14,735 nucleotides of DNA from NCBI GenBank assembly GCA_044225565.1, contig JBGAIL010000117.1, forward strand, positions 1 through 14,735. Direction: 5' to 3'. Under the pieces are notes generated by a model that saw nothing but the letters and a program-made list of their open reading frames with translations, had not been told where the DNA came from and made no database searches. Source of the DNA: CAVXAE01 sp044225565 (GTDB lineage Bacteria; Pseudomonadota; Gammaproteobacteria; Steroidobacterales; Steroidobacteraceae). The translations under genes and the position numbers were made by a program. Positions 1-7,415 of this stretch are shown here, piece by piece (position 1 is the stretch's first letter; the number at the start of each line of letters is the position of its first letter).

Positions 1-375
1 GCCGTGCAGAGCGTCTTCCTGTTTACGCTGTTCGCGGGCCTCACCGTGATGCTCGCCGCCATCCAGTCGAGCGGCGACGAGAGGCGTTACGAGAGCGCCA
101 TGCTGCGGACGCTCGGTGCGAGCCGTGCCACCGTGCTGAAGGGTGTGCTCGCGGAATTCACTACGCTGGGATTCCTTGCTGGACTGCTGGCTGCCATAGG
201 CGCTTCAGTCGGCTCGTATTTCGTCGCCACCCGGCTGCTCTGGATGAAGTACAGCTTCGATCCGTGGATGGCGCTCGTCGGCATCGTGGGAGGCGTGGTG
301 CTCGTAGCGGCGAGCGGCTGGCTCGCCCACCGCACGGTGATCGGTCATCCGCCGCGCAGGACCTTTCGCGCGTAG
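1..375 (+). CDS. FtsX-family ABC transporter permease, C-terminal fragment
   Basis: This is the 3' end of a gene that begins before the window; the frame is open from base 1 and stops at 373-375. The 124 visible residues hold three hydrophobic segments (roughly residues 4-21, 53-78 and 87-107). Between the first and second lies a cytoplasmic loop with the pattern ERRYESAMLRTLGASR. That loop, charged and then LRTLGAS/R followed by a helix, is typical of the C-terminal FtsX domain of MacB/LolC/YbbP-like permeases. Such proteins pair with an ABC ATPase and act mechanically on lipids, lipoproteins or periplasmic partners rather than always moving a solute. The arginine-rich tail is cytoplasmic. 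The YbbP type (large permease with two FtsX units) is my best guess, but the N-terminal part and the ATPase partner are outside the window, so the substrate cannot be inferred. The gene converges on the next one with a 27-nt gap. Confidence 0.85.
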   Translation, partial: AVQSVFLFTLFAGLTVMLAAIQSSGDERRYESAMLRTLGASRATVLKGVLAEFTTLGFLAGLLAAIGASVGSYFVATRLLWMKYSFDPWMALVGIVGGVVLVAASGWLAHRTVIGHPPRRTFRA

Positions 376-402
376 CCCCCCAACCCGATCGGCGGCTTGG
401 CA

Positions 403-1260
403 TCAGCGTACGACGCCGATGGTCACCCAGGCATCGGGCACGGACTCGCCGCGCCAGGTCAGACCTTCGATCGTGAACTGGTAGTTGCCCGGGCCGAAGG
501 CCGTGCTGTTGAGCGCGACGCGCAGGTGTCCGTTGGAATCCTTGAGCACGTTGTGCAGCACCGCGACGCGCCCCTGGTCGATGCGGTCGATGGTGATGCG
601 GAAATTGCGGAAATCCGATTTCGACATGTCGATCTTGAGGTCGGCGAGCTGCGCCGCCCCACCGCCGATGACCACCGAAGGGCTGTTCGAGCCGCCGCTG
701 CGGCTCGGCAGCACGCGGATGGTGCGCGTGCTCGTTGCCGCCTCGAGCGGCTGCTCCGCCACCTGCTTCTTCAGTTTGTCGATGGTGCTGCCCTTCGACG
801 AGACGCTGCTTGCCAGCACGCCGACCACGATCAGCAGTGCGACCGTGGCGGCCGCGAGGCCCATCGTGAAGGTGGGCTTCTCCCAGAAGCGCTTCGGCGT
901 TTCCTGCCACGGCTCCGGCTTGCCGCTGGCCTCGAGCAGGCGCAGGCCCGCGTTCACGCGGTCCGGCAGGCCCAGCTCGTCCAGCAGCTCGGGATTCTCT
1001 TTGCAGAAGCGCTCGAAATCCGTCGCGCCCTTCACGGGCAGCTTGCCGGAGAGATAGCGTTCCACGATCTGGTTGCGCGCGATGAAGTCCCTGTCCATGG
1101 CGGCTGCGCGATCCGTGCCGGCGGGAGCAGGAGGGGAAGTGGCGCTCGCCGCGGCAGCCTGCGGCAGCGCATGCACGGTTCCGGCCGGCCCGGGCGGGGC
1201 GGACAGCTCGGGCCCGACATCGCTCAACGGTTCGAAAGCAGGGCGCGATGCAGCGTCCAT
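403..1260 (-). CDS. Single-pass membrane protein with anti-sigma-like layout, function unknown
   Basis: The product is 285 residues. Residues 1-54 are a Pro/Ala-rich disordered stretch. Residues 57-110 form a small helical cytoplasmic domain containing VERYLSGKLP and FERFCKENPELLDELGLPDR. A single membrane helix lies at about 131-153, then a short coiled segment (SKGSTIDKLKKQVAEQ). A beta-rich periplasmic domain (about 178-285) ends in FGPGNYQFTIEGL and WVTIGVVR. This order of helical N-domain, one TM helix and periplasmic beta domain resembles anti-sigma or anti-sigma-like regulators. However, the His-x3-Cys-x2-Cys zinc motif is absent and no sigma factor gene is adjacent. The chosen ATG has GGGAGG 11 nt upstream. 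A second ATG at 1096-1098 (residue 55) would remove the disordered N-terminus but lacks a clear ribosome site. The gene is divergent from the DUF4139 gene. I do not recognise a named family. Confidence 0.75.
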   Translation of the reverse strand: MDAASRPAFEPLSDVGPELSAPPGPAGTVHALPQAAAASATSPPAPAGTDRAAAMDRDFIARNQIVERYLSGKLPVKGATDFERFCKENPELLDELGLPDRVNAGLRLLEASGKPEPWQETPKRFWEKPTFTMGLAAATVALLIVVGVLASSVSSKGSTIDKLKKQVAEQPLEAATSTRTIRVLPSRSGGSNSPSVVIGGGAAQLADLKIDMSKSDFRNFRITIDRIDQGRVAVLHNVLKDSNGHLRVALNSTAFGPGNYQFTIEGLTWRGESVPDAWVTIGVVR

Positions 1261-1289
1261 TACTCGATCAGCCTCCCGTGTCCCGGCCC

Positions 1290-1318
1290 ATTACGCCGAA
1301 AAGTACCGTATCCTGCAA
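1290..1318 (-). promoter_or_regulatory. Possible sigma-70-type promoter for the membrane protein gene
   Basis: Read on the minus strand, TTGCAG (1313-1318) and CGTAAT (1290-1295) are separated by exactly 17 nt and lie 30 nt upstream of the ATG at 1260. The boxes match consensus only 3/6 and 4/6, so this is a weak call. The rest of the 218-nt divergent gap (1261-1478) is GC-rich. It contains TTGTCA at 1421-1426 pointing toward the DUF4139 gene, but no matching -10 box, and I see no other feature there. Confidence 0.3.
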
Positions 1319-1478
1319 TGCCGTCGGCGGGTCGGGGTGCGCCCTGGCTCACAGATCGGGAGGAGGGCCCGTCCCGGGCGCGACGGGGTTCGCACTTCGG
1401 CGCCGGAGCGCCTGACCCGTTTGTCATACCGCGGCGTTCCACGGGCCCCGGCTCAACCACTGGAAAGGTCACTGGATC

Positions 1479-3038
1479 ATGACTCACGCATCGCATTCGG
1501 CCCGCGGCACGCTGTTCGCTCTGGCGGGCGCCTGCACGATGGGCCCGTCGCTCGCCGCTTCTCAGGACGATGTCGCCATCACCATCTACAGCTCCGCGCA
1601 GCCGGGGGCCATCCGGCCCGAGCTGTACCGGCCCATCCCGGGAATGGGCGTGCCCAGCGCGACAGAGGTACCGGGGTACGCGATGGTGCGCAACGAGCGC
1701 GATCTCGATCTCGCCAACGGCCGCTCCACCGTGAAATTCATGGACGTGGCGGCCCTCATCGATCCCACAACGGTCACCTTCGCGTCCCTGAGCGAGCCGC
1801 GCACGCGCGTGCTCGAGCAGAACTTCCAGTTCGACCTGGTGAGCACCGACAAGCTGCTGCTCAAATACATCGACCGGCCCATCACCGTGGAGCGCGCGGT
1901 GGGCAATCAGTCTTCCACGGTGAGCGGCACCCTGCTCTCGTCCATCGACGGGCTCGTGCTCAAAGGCAACGACGGCACCATCCATGCGCTGCAGGGTTAC
2001 TCCGCGGTGCGGTTCCCGGAGCTGCCTGGCGGCCTCAACACGAAGCCGACACTGGTGTGGGACATCCTTTCTCCGCGCGGTGGCTCGCAGCACACGCGCG
2101 TCACCTACCAGACGGGTGGCGTCACCTGGTGGGCGGACTACAACCTCATTTTCAATGAAGCCGCTCCCGCAGGGAGAAGCAGCGATGCGAACAGCGGCCT
2201 GCTGGATCTGTCCGCATGGGTGAGCATCATCAATCAATCCGGCGCCTCCTATCCGGAGGCGCGGCTGAAGCTCATCGCGGGCGACGTGCACCGCGCGCAG
2301 CCCGCGCCGCAGCCCATGATGATGCGCAAGCAGGCGATGGAGGTCGCCGCGGCCGCCATGGAAGACGCCGGCGGCTTCCAGCAGAAGGACTTCTTCGAGT
2401 TCCATCTCTACACGCTCGGCCGCCGCACCACGCTGCCCAACAATTCCACCAAGCAGATCGAGCTTTTCGACCAGGCGAAGCAGATCCCCGCGAAGCGCGT
2501 GCTGGTCTACTACGGCCTCGCGATGCCCTACGCCTACCCGAGTCCCATGACCGATCGCGATCTCGGCACGCCGTCCAACAAGAAGGTGGACGTCTACCTC
2601 GAGTTCAGGAACGACAAGGAATATGGCCTCGGCGTGCCGTTGCCCGCCGGCCGCATCCGCGTCTCCAAGCTCGACCCGGCGGACTCGAGCCTGGAGTTCA
2701 TCGGCGAGGACCTCATCGACCACACGCCGAAGGACGAGACCGTGCGCATCAAGCTCGGCTCCGCTTTCGACGTGGTGGGCGAGCGCCGCACGGTGGATTT
2801 CGCCGTAGACAACAAGGCGCGCTGGATGGAAGAGGAGATCGAGGTGAAGCTGCGCAACCACAAGGACCAGCCCGTCGAGGTGCTCGTGAAGGAGAACCTC
2901 TACCGCTGGACCAACTGGAAGATCATCTCGCAGACGCAGCCTTACACGAAGGAAGACGCCCGCACGGTGCACTTCCCGGTGAAGGTGGCGAAGGACGCGG
3001 AGAGCACCGTTCGCTATCGCGTGCGCTACACCTGGTGA
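1479..3038 (+). CDS. Secreted DUF4139-type protein
   Basis: The product is 519 residues. The N-terminus (about residues 1-27) has a short polar start, a hydrophobic core (GTLFALAGACTMG) and a small-residue cleavage region near SLAAS, consistent with Sec export to the periplasm or outer-membrane face. The N-terminal half carries FMDVAALIDPTTVTF and a run of beta-strands. The C-terminal half (about 200-519) has the features I associate with DUF4139: ARVTYQTGG-like strand followed by WWADYNLIF, then DLSAWVSIINQSGASYPEARLKLIAGDV, and a closing immunoglobulin-like part (VEVKLRNHKDQPVEVLVKE, RYRVRYTW). A Met/Ala-rich linker lies near 277-300. The start ATG has GGAAAGG 10 nt upstream. DUF4139 proteins have no established biochemical role that I can name. 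No enzyme motif is visible, so a binding or envelope structural role is only an inference. It is transcribed divergently from the anti-sigma-like gene and ends at a strong hairpin. Confidence 0.8.
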   Translation: MTHASHSARGTLFALAGACTMGPSLAASQDDVAITIYSSAQPGAIRPELYRPIPGMGVPSATEVPGYAMVRNERDLDLANGRSTVKFMDVAALIDPTTVTFASLSEPRTRVLEQNFQFDLVSTDKLLLKYIDRPITVERAVGNQSSTVSGTLLSSIDGLVLKGNDGTIHALQGYSAVRFPELPGGLNTKPTLVWDILSPRGGSQHTRVTYQTGGVTWWADYNLIFNEAAPAGRSSDANSGLLDLSAWVSIINQSGASYPEARLKLIAGDVHRAQPAPQPMMMRKQAMEVAAAAMEDAGGFQQKDFFEFHLYTLGRRTTLPNNSTKQIELFDQAKQIPAKRVLVYYGLAMPYAYPSPMTDRDLGTPSNKKVDVYLEFRNDKEYGLGVPLPAGRIRVSKLDPADSSLEFIGEDLIDHTPKDETVRIKLGSAFDVVGERRTVDFAVDNKARWMEEEIEVKLRNHKDQPVEVLVKENLYRWTNWKIISQTQPYTKEDARTVHFPVKVAKDAESTVRYRVRYTW

Positions 3039-3044
3039 GGTGAG

Positions 3045-3095
3045 TCCGGTGCCGGTCGGCGAAGGCTGGCGTGGCAGCCGCCGGCCGGCACGGGA
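3045..3095. terminator. Bidirectional terminator-like hairpin between convergent genes
   Basis: The arms GTGCCGGTCGGCG (3049-3061) and CGCCGGCCGGCAC (3079-3091) pair over 13 bp with one G-U wobble. The 17-nt loop can itself form GCTG/CAGC. After one mismatch the outer stem gains three more pairs (3045-3047 with 3093-3095). It lies wholly between the stop of the DUF4139 gene (3038) and the stop of the response regulator (3106), where both converging transcripts would need to end. No clear U-tract follows on either strand, so it may act as a strong RNA structure or an atypical terminator. Confidence 0.6.
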
Positions 3096-3105
3096 TTGCG
3101 GCCGT

Positions 3106-3930
3106 TCAGATGCCGTTCTTCAGGAAGAGCTCCACCTTGTCGCGATAGCTCCGCGAGAGCTTGAGCTCCTGCCCACCCTCGAGCGACAAGAAGTATTCCC
3201 CGTTCATGTGCGCGCGCAACGCGCGCACGCGGTGAAGATTCACGATGGTGGAGCGGTGCACGCGCTGGAATAGCGTCGCGTCCAGGAAGCTCTCCAGCTC
3301 TTTCATCGTGCCCCGCAGCACATGGGTAGTGCCGCCTGCGTGGATGCACATGTAGTCGCCGGCGGCGTCGATCCAGTCGATGGAGGCTACGGGGACGCGC
3401 ACGACGTCGCGCCCCTGCTGGATGGGCAGGATGTCGGGGCATCTGGGGGCGATGGCTTCGCGCCCTTTCTTCAGCAGCTCGTCCAACACCAGGGTGCCGC
3501 TGCCGGTGATCTCGGCGATGAGCCCGAACAGGCGGTCACGCTGACGCTCGGCATGGCGCGCCTGGACGAGCTGGCGCACGCGCCCCAGCGCTGCTTCCAG
3601 GCGTGTGCTTTCCACTGGCTTGAGCAGATAGTCGACCGCGCGAGCCTCGAAGGCGCGGATGGCGTATTGATCGAATGCCGTCACGAACACCACCAGCGGC
3701 ATCGACTCCTGAGGCAGCTGCGCGATCACCTCGAAGCCGGACATACCCGGCATCTGGATGTCGAGCAGCATGAAGTCGGGCTGATGCGCGGCGACGGCGG
3801 CCAGCGCTTCGCGGCCGTTGGCGCATTGCGCGACGATGTCGAAGCCTCGCGACTGCGCCAGTCGCAATTCCAGGCCGCGCCTCGAGAGCGCTTCGTCGTC
3901 GACGATGAGAGTGCGGATGCCGGTGGTCAT
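3106..3930 (-). CDS. LytTR-family response regulator
   Basis: The product is 274 residues: a CheY-like receiver (about 5-122), a linker, and a LytTR DNA-binding domain (about 172-270). In the receiver I see the acidic pair D11/D12, phospho-acceptor D57 in MLLDIQMPGMSG, T84 in VFVTAFDQYA and K104 in DYLLKP, so it should be phosphorylated normally. The output domain shows the LytTR signatures VASIDWIDAAGDYMCIH, FQRVHRSTIVNL and LKLSRSYRDKV. LytTR domains bind short direct repeats rather than helix-turn-helix sites. The start ATG is preceded at 7 nt by GAGGA, which lies inside the end of the upstream kinase gene. The gap to the kinase stop is only 4 nt, so the two are surely co-transcribed and probably translationally coupled. 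Target genes cannot be read from the window. Confidence 0.95.
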   Translation of the reverse strand: MTTGIRTLIVDDEALSRRGLELRLAQSRGFDIVAQCANGREALAAVAAHQPDFMLLDIQMPGMSGFEVIAQLPQESMPLVVFVTAFDQYAIRAFEARAVDYLLKPVESTRLEAALGRVRQLVQARHAERQRDRLFGLIAEITGSGTLVLDELLKKGREAIAPRCPDILPIQQGRDVVRVPVASIDWIDAAGDYMCIHAGGTTHVLRGTMKELESFLDATLFQRVHRSTIVNLHRVRALRAHMNGEYFLSLEGGQELKLSRSYRDKVELFLKNGI

Positions 3931-3934
3931 TCCA

Positions 3935-4999
<1,065 letters not shown>

Positions 5000-5307
5000 G
5001 CCGCAAGCTTAGGGCAAAACTTTTGCGGCCCAGAAGGCGCCACCGCGTCCCGCTTTCGCTTCGTCGCAAGCCGGGGCACCGTGAAAAATCCGCACGTTTC
5101 CCGGCGAGTTGTCGCCGTTACCTGACGGAAAAGCCGCCTGGAGCGCGCGGGGCGGCGTCCCCGTGCGCGGGTTGCGCCGTTAACATGTTGAATTCCTTGG
5201 CTCCCAGTGGATGGGCATGGCGATTGCCCTCTGCAAGCCGTGTTGGTGTGCATGGCGCAGCCCTGCCAACGCTTCCTGCAACCTGGAGACATCGGAGGAA
5301 CGAGATC
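5000..5307. promoter_or_regulatory. Divergent intergenic region between kinase and EF-hand genes
   Basis: This 308-nt gap must hold the promoters of two divergent genes. Next to the kinase start is the perfect palindrome GCAAAACTTTTGC (5014-5026), nested in a wider repeat (GCCGCAA at 5000-5006, TTGCGGC at 5023-5029). It sits where an operator or mRNA leader hairpin for the kinase operon would lie. On the plus side, the AT-richest part is around 5180-5193 (TTAACATGTTGAATTCC), but I cannot assign convincing -35/-10 boxes. No coding sequence in the gap is supported. Confidence 0.4.
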
Positions 5308-5655
5308 ATGAAGAAGCTTGTACTGGGGATGGGCGCTGCGGCGCTGATGGCGTCCGTGGCGTTCGCGAACGAGCCAACCGAAGCGACCCAGCTGGCCGCT
5401 GTGGACAACTCGCCTGCCGCGTTCTCGAAGCTCGACATGGACAAGGACGGCCGCGTCTCGGCGATCGAGGCTGCGAACGATTCGAAGCTCGCCGCCGCGT
5501 TCACTCAGGCGGACACCGATCGGGACGGCTATCTCTCGAGCGCGGAATTCCAGATGGTGAACAGCCCCGCGTCCACGAGGCCGTCGCGGACCCCCATGCC
5601 GTCCGAGCCCGACACGGCTCCGCCGGCCGATACCACCGAGCCCCCGCAGCAGTAG
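5308..5655 (+). CDS. Small exported protein with two EF-hand loops
   Basis: The product is 115 residues. Residues 1-20 are a clear signal peptide (MKKLVLGMGAAALMASVAFA) with an Ala-x-Ala-like cleavage just before NEPTEA. Two canonical 12-residue calcium loops follow: DMDKDGRVSAIE (43-54; ligands D43, D45, D47, S51, E54) and DTDRDGYLSSAE (69-80; D69, D71, D73, S77, E80). The C-terminal 30 residues are Pro/Thr/Ser-rich and disordered (PSEPDTAPPADTTEPPQQ). Both loops keep all acidic ligands, so calcium binding in the periplasm is likely. Whether it buffers or signals is unknown. GGAGGAA lies 7 nt before this ATG, which favours it over the longer in-frame upstream extension. The gene converges on the EAL gene with a 9-nt gap. 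Confidence 0.88.
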   Translation: MKKLVLGMGAAALMASVAFANEPTEATQLAAVDNSPAAFSKLDMDKDGRVSAIEAANDSKLAAAFTQADTDRDGYLSSAEFQMVNSPASTRPSRTPMPSEPDTAPPADTTEPPQQ

Positions 5656-5664
5656 GCCTTCCCG

Positions 5665-7362
5665 CTATCTGCGGCCCTTCTCTTCTTTCCCACGGCCTTC
5701 CTTCCCCCGCGCGCGGGGGAGGGTAGGGGCAGGTCCCGCGAGGGATTCGAGCGACAGCGGCTTCTCGAGCGCGAAACCCTGTGCGAAATCGCAGCCGATG
5801 GCTTCGAGCCATTCGAGCGCTGCCGGCGTCTCCACGTTCTTGGCGATGCAGTGAACGCCGAGCACCTTGCAGGCCTGGGAGATGGCGATGACCACGGCCT
5901 GCGGCAGCTTTTCCTTCATCGCCGCCGTGGTGAGCTTCGGGTCGATCTTCACCATGCGCATGGCGCTGGAGCCGAGCAGCGCCACGGCAGCCGAATCGAA
6001 CGTGAAATTGTCCAGCACCACGAAGCAGCCCATCTGCTCGCAGGCGGCGACGAAGCGTTGCACCTGGGCCTTGCACTGCACGCAGGCGAATTCGGTGATC
6101 TCGAAGCCCAGGCTGTTCGCGGGAATGCCGGCGGCGCGGATGGCCGCGGCCGCGCCCTCCAGGAAGCGCGGGTCCTCGATGGCGCCGATCGACAGGTTGA
6201 CGGAGAAGCTGGCCGGCTCGCCGTCCCAGATCTGCGGATGGCGGCTCAGCCAGTCGACGAGCTGGTGGATGACCTCGCCGTCGAGCGTGGCTCCATCGCG
6301 GCCGCTGGCGGATTTAGCCACGAAGGCGGCGGGCACCTCGTTTCTCCCTGAGTCGCTTCGCGAGCGGGCGAGCACTTCATAGCGGCGTGTCCGGCCGCTC
6401 GAGCGCATCTTCACCAGCTCCTGCACCGAGAGCGCGAGGTCTGCCGCCGCGTCCGCGACCGCGCCTGTTTCAGCCGCGCCAGTGGGCTTTGCCGAAGCAG
6501 GGATGGCCTCCGGGGAATCGGGTTTGCGCCCGGAAGCAGCGGGGCCGGGTTTCCGGCGAGGCGGCAGGCGCACGTGTGCCGGGGCAATCTGTGTGGCATC
6601 CGCATCTGCATCCTGGCTCAGGGTCAGAGTGGGCTGCGGGGCTGGCCGGCCATGCGCTGGTGCGATCTGCGTGGCATCCGGGTCACCTTCGAGCTCGAGC
6701 GTCAGGATCTCATCGACCTTGGTGCTCGAGAGGGTCTCGGTCGCCTGAGGGATGGCCGGAAAGGCGGGTGCAGGCGTCGTCTCTCCCGAGCGTGTGGTTC
6801 CGACGCGCAGGAATACGGCGATCCTCTGCAGCATGCCTCGGATGCGGGAGCCGGCCAGCAGCTCCTTCGTGCCCTCCGGCAGCATCCGGCTCTCGGTCAG
6901 CAACATCACGATGCCGACGAGATCGCCGCGCGGTGCACGGACGGGCAGGAACATGGCGAAGCGGCCGTCCTCGAGAGTGATCTCGTGATAGCTCTTGCGC
7001 ATCTCGCCGTGCAGCGTCTGGATGGCCTCCAGCACCACATTGTGCTCGTCCGGTCCCAGCGCGCCCTCGCTCAGCCAGAGCACATCGCCCTCGCCGTTGT
7101 ACACGGACATCGAATGCAGGCGCAGAGGAGGAAGCATCGCCCGCAGCTGCCGTCCCAGTGATTCCGCCGTGGCGGCTTCCGTCGCAGGAGGGCTTTCGGT
7201 ATCGGACTGCACGAGCTTCAACGACACAAGAGCGGCTTTCAGAGGTCCGCGGGTCGAGCGCCCGCACGTTCGCGTAGCCTCGCAAAACCTCCGCGCCTCC
7301 ACCGTGATCGCAATCGCGTTCCCCGGCCGGTTGCGGCCATTACGGATACAAAAGACTGGCAC
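5665..7362 (-). CDS. EAL-domain protein with degenerate active site
   Basis: From the GTG at 7360-7362 the product is 565 residues. About 75-187 is a mixed alpha/beta domain (MSVYNGEGDVLWLSEG; HEITLEDGRFAMFLPV) that I cannot name; it may be GAF-like. Residues 190-305 are a Pro/Ala-rich linker with a duplicated DATQIAPAH peptide. About 315-545 is an EAL fold. It retains E329 (EVL), N389 (VNLS), E421/E424 (EITE), D451, K472 and D474 (KID) and Q528 (QG). It has N452 where the DDFG motif has its second Asp, lacks the GTGYSS loop, and has K508 in AKNVE where EGVE has the catalytic Glu. It is therefore probably a c-di-GMP receptor or scaffold rather than a phosphodiesterase. The start is uncertain: the 7362 GTG has GGAGGA at 6 nt, but residues 1-45 look less protein-like than the rest, and a GTG at 7225-7227 is possible. 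The C-terminus runs through a GC palindrome. Confidence 0.82.
   Translation of the reverse strand: MPVFCIRNGRNRPGNAIAITVEARRFCEATRTCGRSTRGPLKAALVSLKLVQSDTESPPATEAATAESLGRQLRAMLPPLRLHSMSVYNGEGDVLWLSEGALGPDEHNVVLEAIQTLHGEMRKSYHEITLEDGRFAMFLPVRAPRGDLVGIVMLLTESRMLPEGTKELLAGSRIRGMLQRIAVFLRVGTTRSGETTPAPAFPAIPQATETLSSTKVDEILTLELEGDPDATQIAPAHGRPAPQPTLTLSQDADADATQIAPAHVRLPPRRKPGPAASGRKPDSPEAIPASAKPTGAAETGAVADAAADLALSVQELVKMRSSGRTRRYEVLARSRSDSGRNEVPAAFVAKSASGRDGATLDGEVIHQLVDWLSRHPQIWDGEPASFSVNLSIGAIEDPRFLEGAAAAIRAAGIPANSLGFEITEFACVQCKAQVQRFVAACEQMGCFVVLDNFTFDSAAVALLGSSAMRMVKIDPKLTTAAMKEKLPQAVVIAISQACKVLGVHCIAKNVETPAALEWLEAIGCDFAQGFALEKPLSLESLAGPAPTLPRARGKEGRGKEEKGRR
5703..5720. repeat. REP-like GC palindrome inside the EAL gene 3' end
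   Basis: TCCCCCGCGCGCGGGGGA is a perfect 18-nt palindrome, followed by the G-rich run GAGGGTAGGGGC. This style of C-run/GCGC/G-run hairpin with a flanking GGGTAGGGG is a familiar dispersed intergenic repeat in GC-rich proteobacteria (recognised from memory, not searched). Here it encodes the basic tail LPRARGKEGRGKE of the EAL protein and sits close to the convergent gene ends at 5655/5665. It could also act as a transcript-end hairpin. I see no second copy in the window. Confidence 0.6.
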
Positions 7363-7368
7363 GCACGC

Positions 7369-7374
7369 TCCTCC
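7369..7374 (-). promoter_or_regulatory. Ribosome binding site deciding the EAL protein start
   Basis: GGAGGA on the minus strand lies 6 nt before the GTG at 7360-7362. It is the only strong Shine-Dalgarno sequence near any candidate start of this gene, which is why that GTG is used. The resulting gap to the divergent LysR gene is only 53 nt, tight for two promoters. That is the main argument for a later start at 7227. Confidence 0.5.
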
Positions 7375-7415
7375 AGTGAAACAATGCAGCCCCTTCACAT
7401 AAGATTGGATGCACC

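Noticed and set aside
376..402. Terminator between the FtsX-type permease and the anti-sigma-like gene
   Set aside because: The 27-nt gap has a C-run but no paired arms that I can find.
1421..1449. TTGTCA as a promoter -35 box for the DUF4139 gene
   Set aside because: At 16-19 nt spacing the sequence is GGGCCC-like, with no resemblance to a -10 box.
1260..2972. A 570-codon minus-strand open frame
   Set aside because: It is antisense to the DUF4139 gene, which has a signal peptide, a ribosome site and coherent protein structure; the antisense product is low-complexity.
5023..5307. N-terminal extension of the EF-hand protein
   Set aside because: The extension is Arg-rich and would place 95 residues before a clear signal peptide that has its own GGAGGAA ribosome site.
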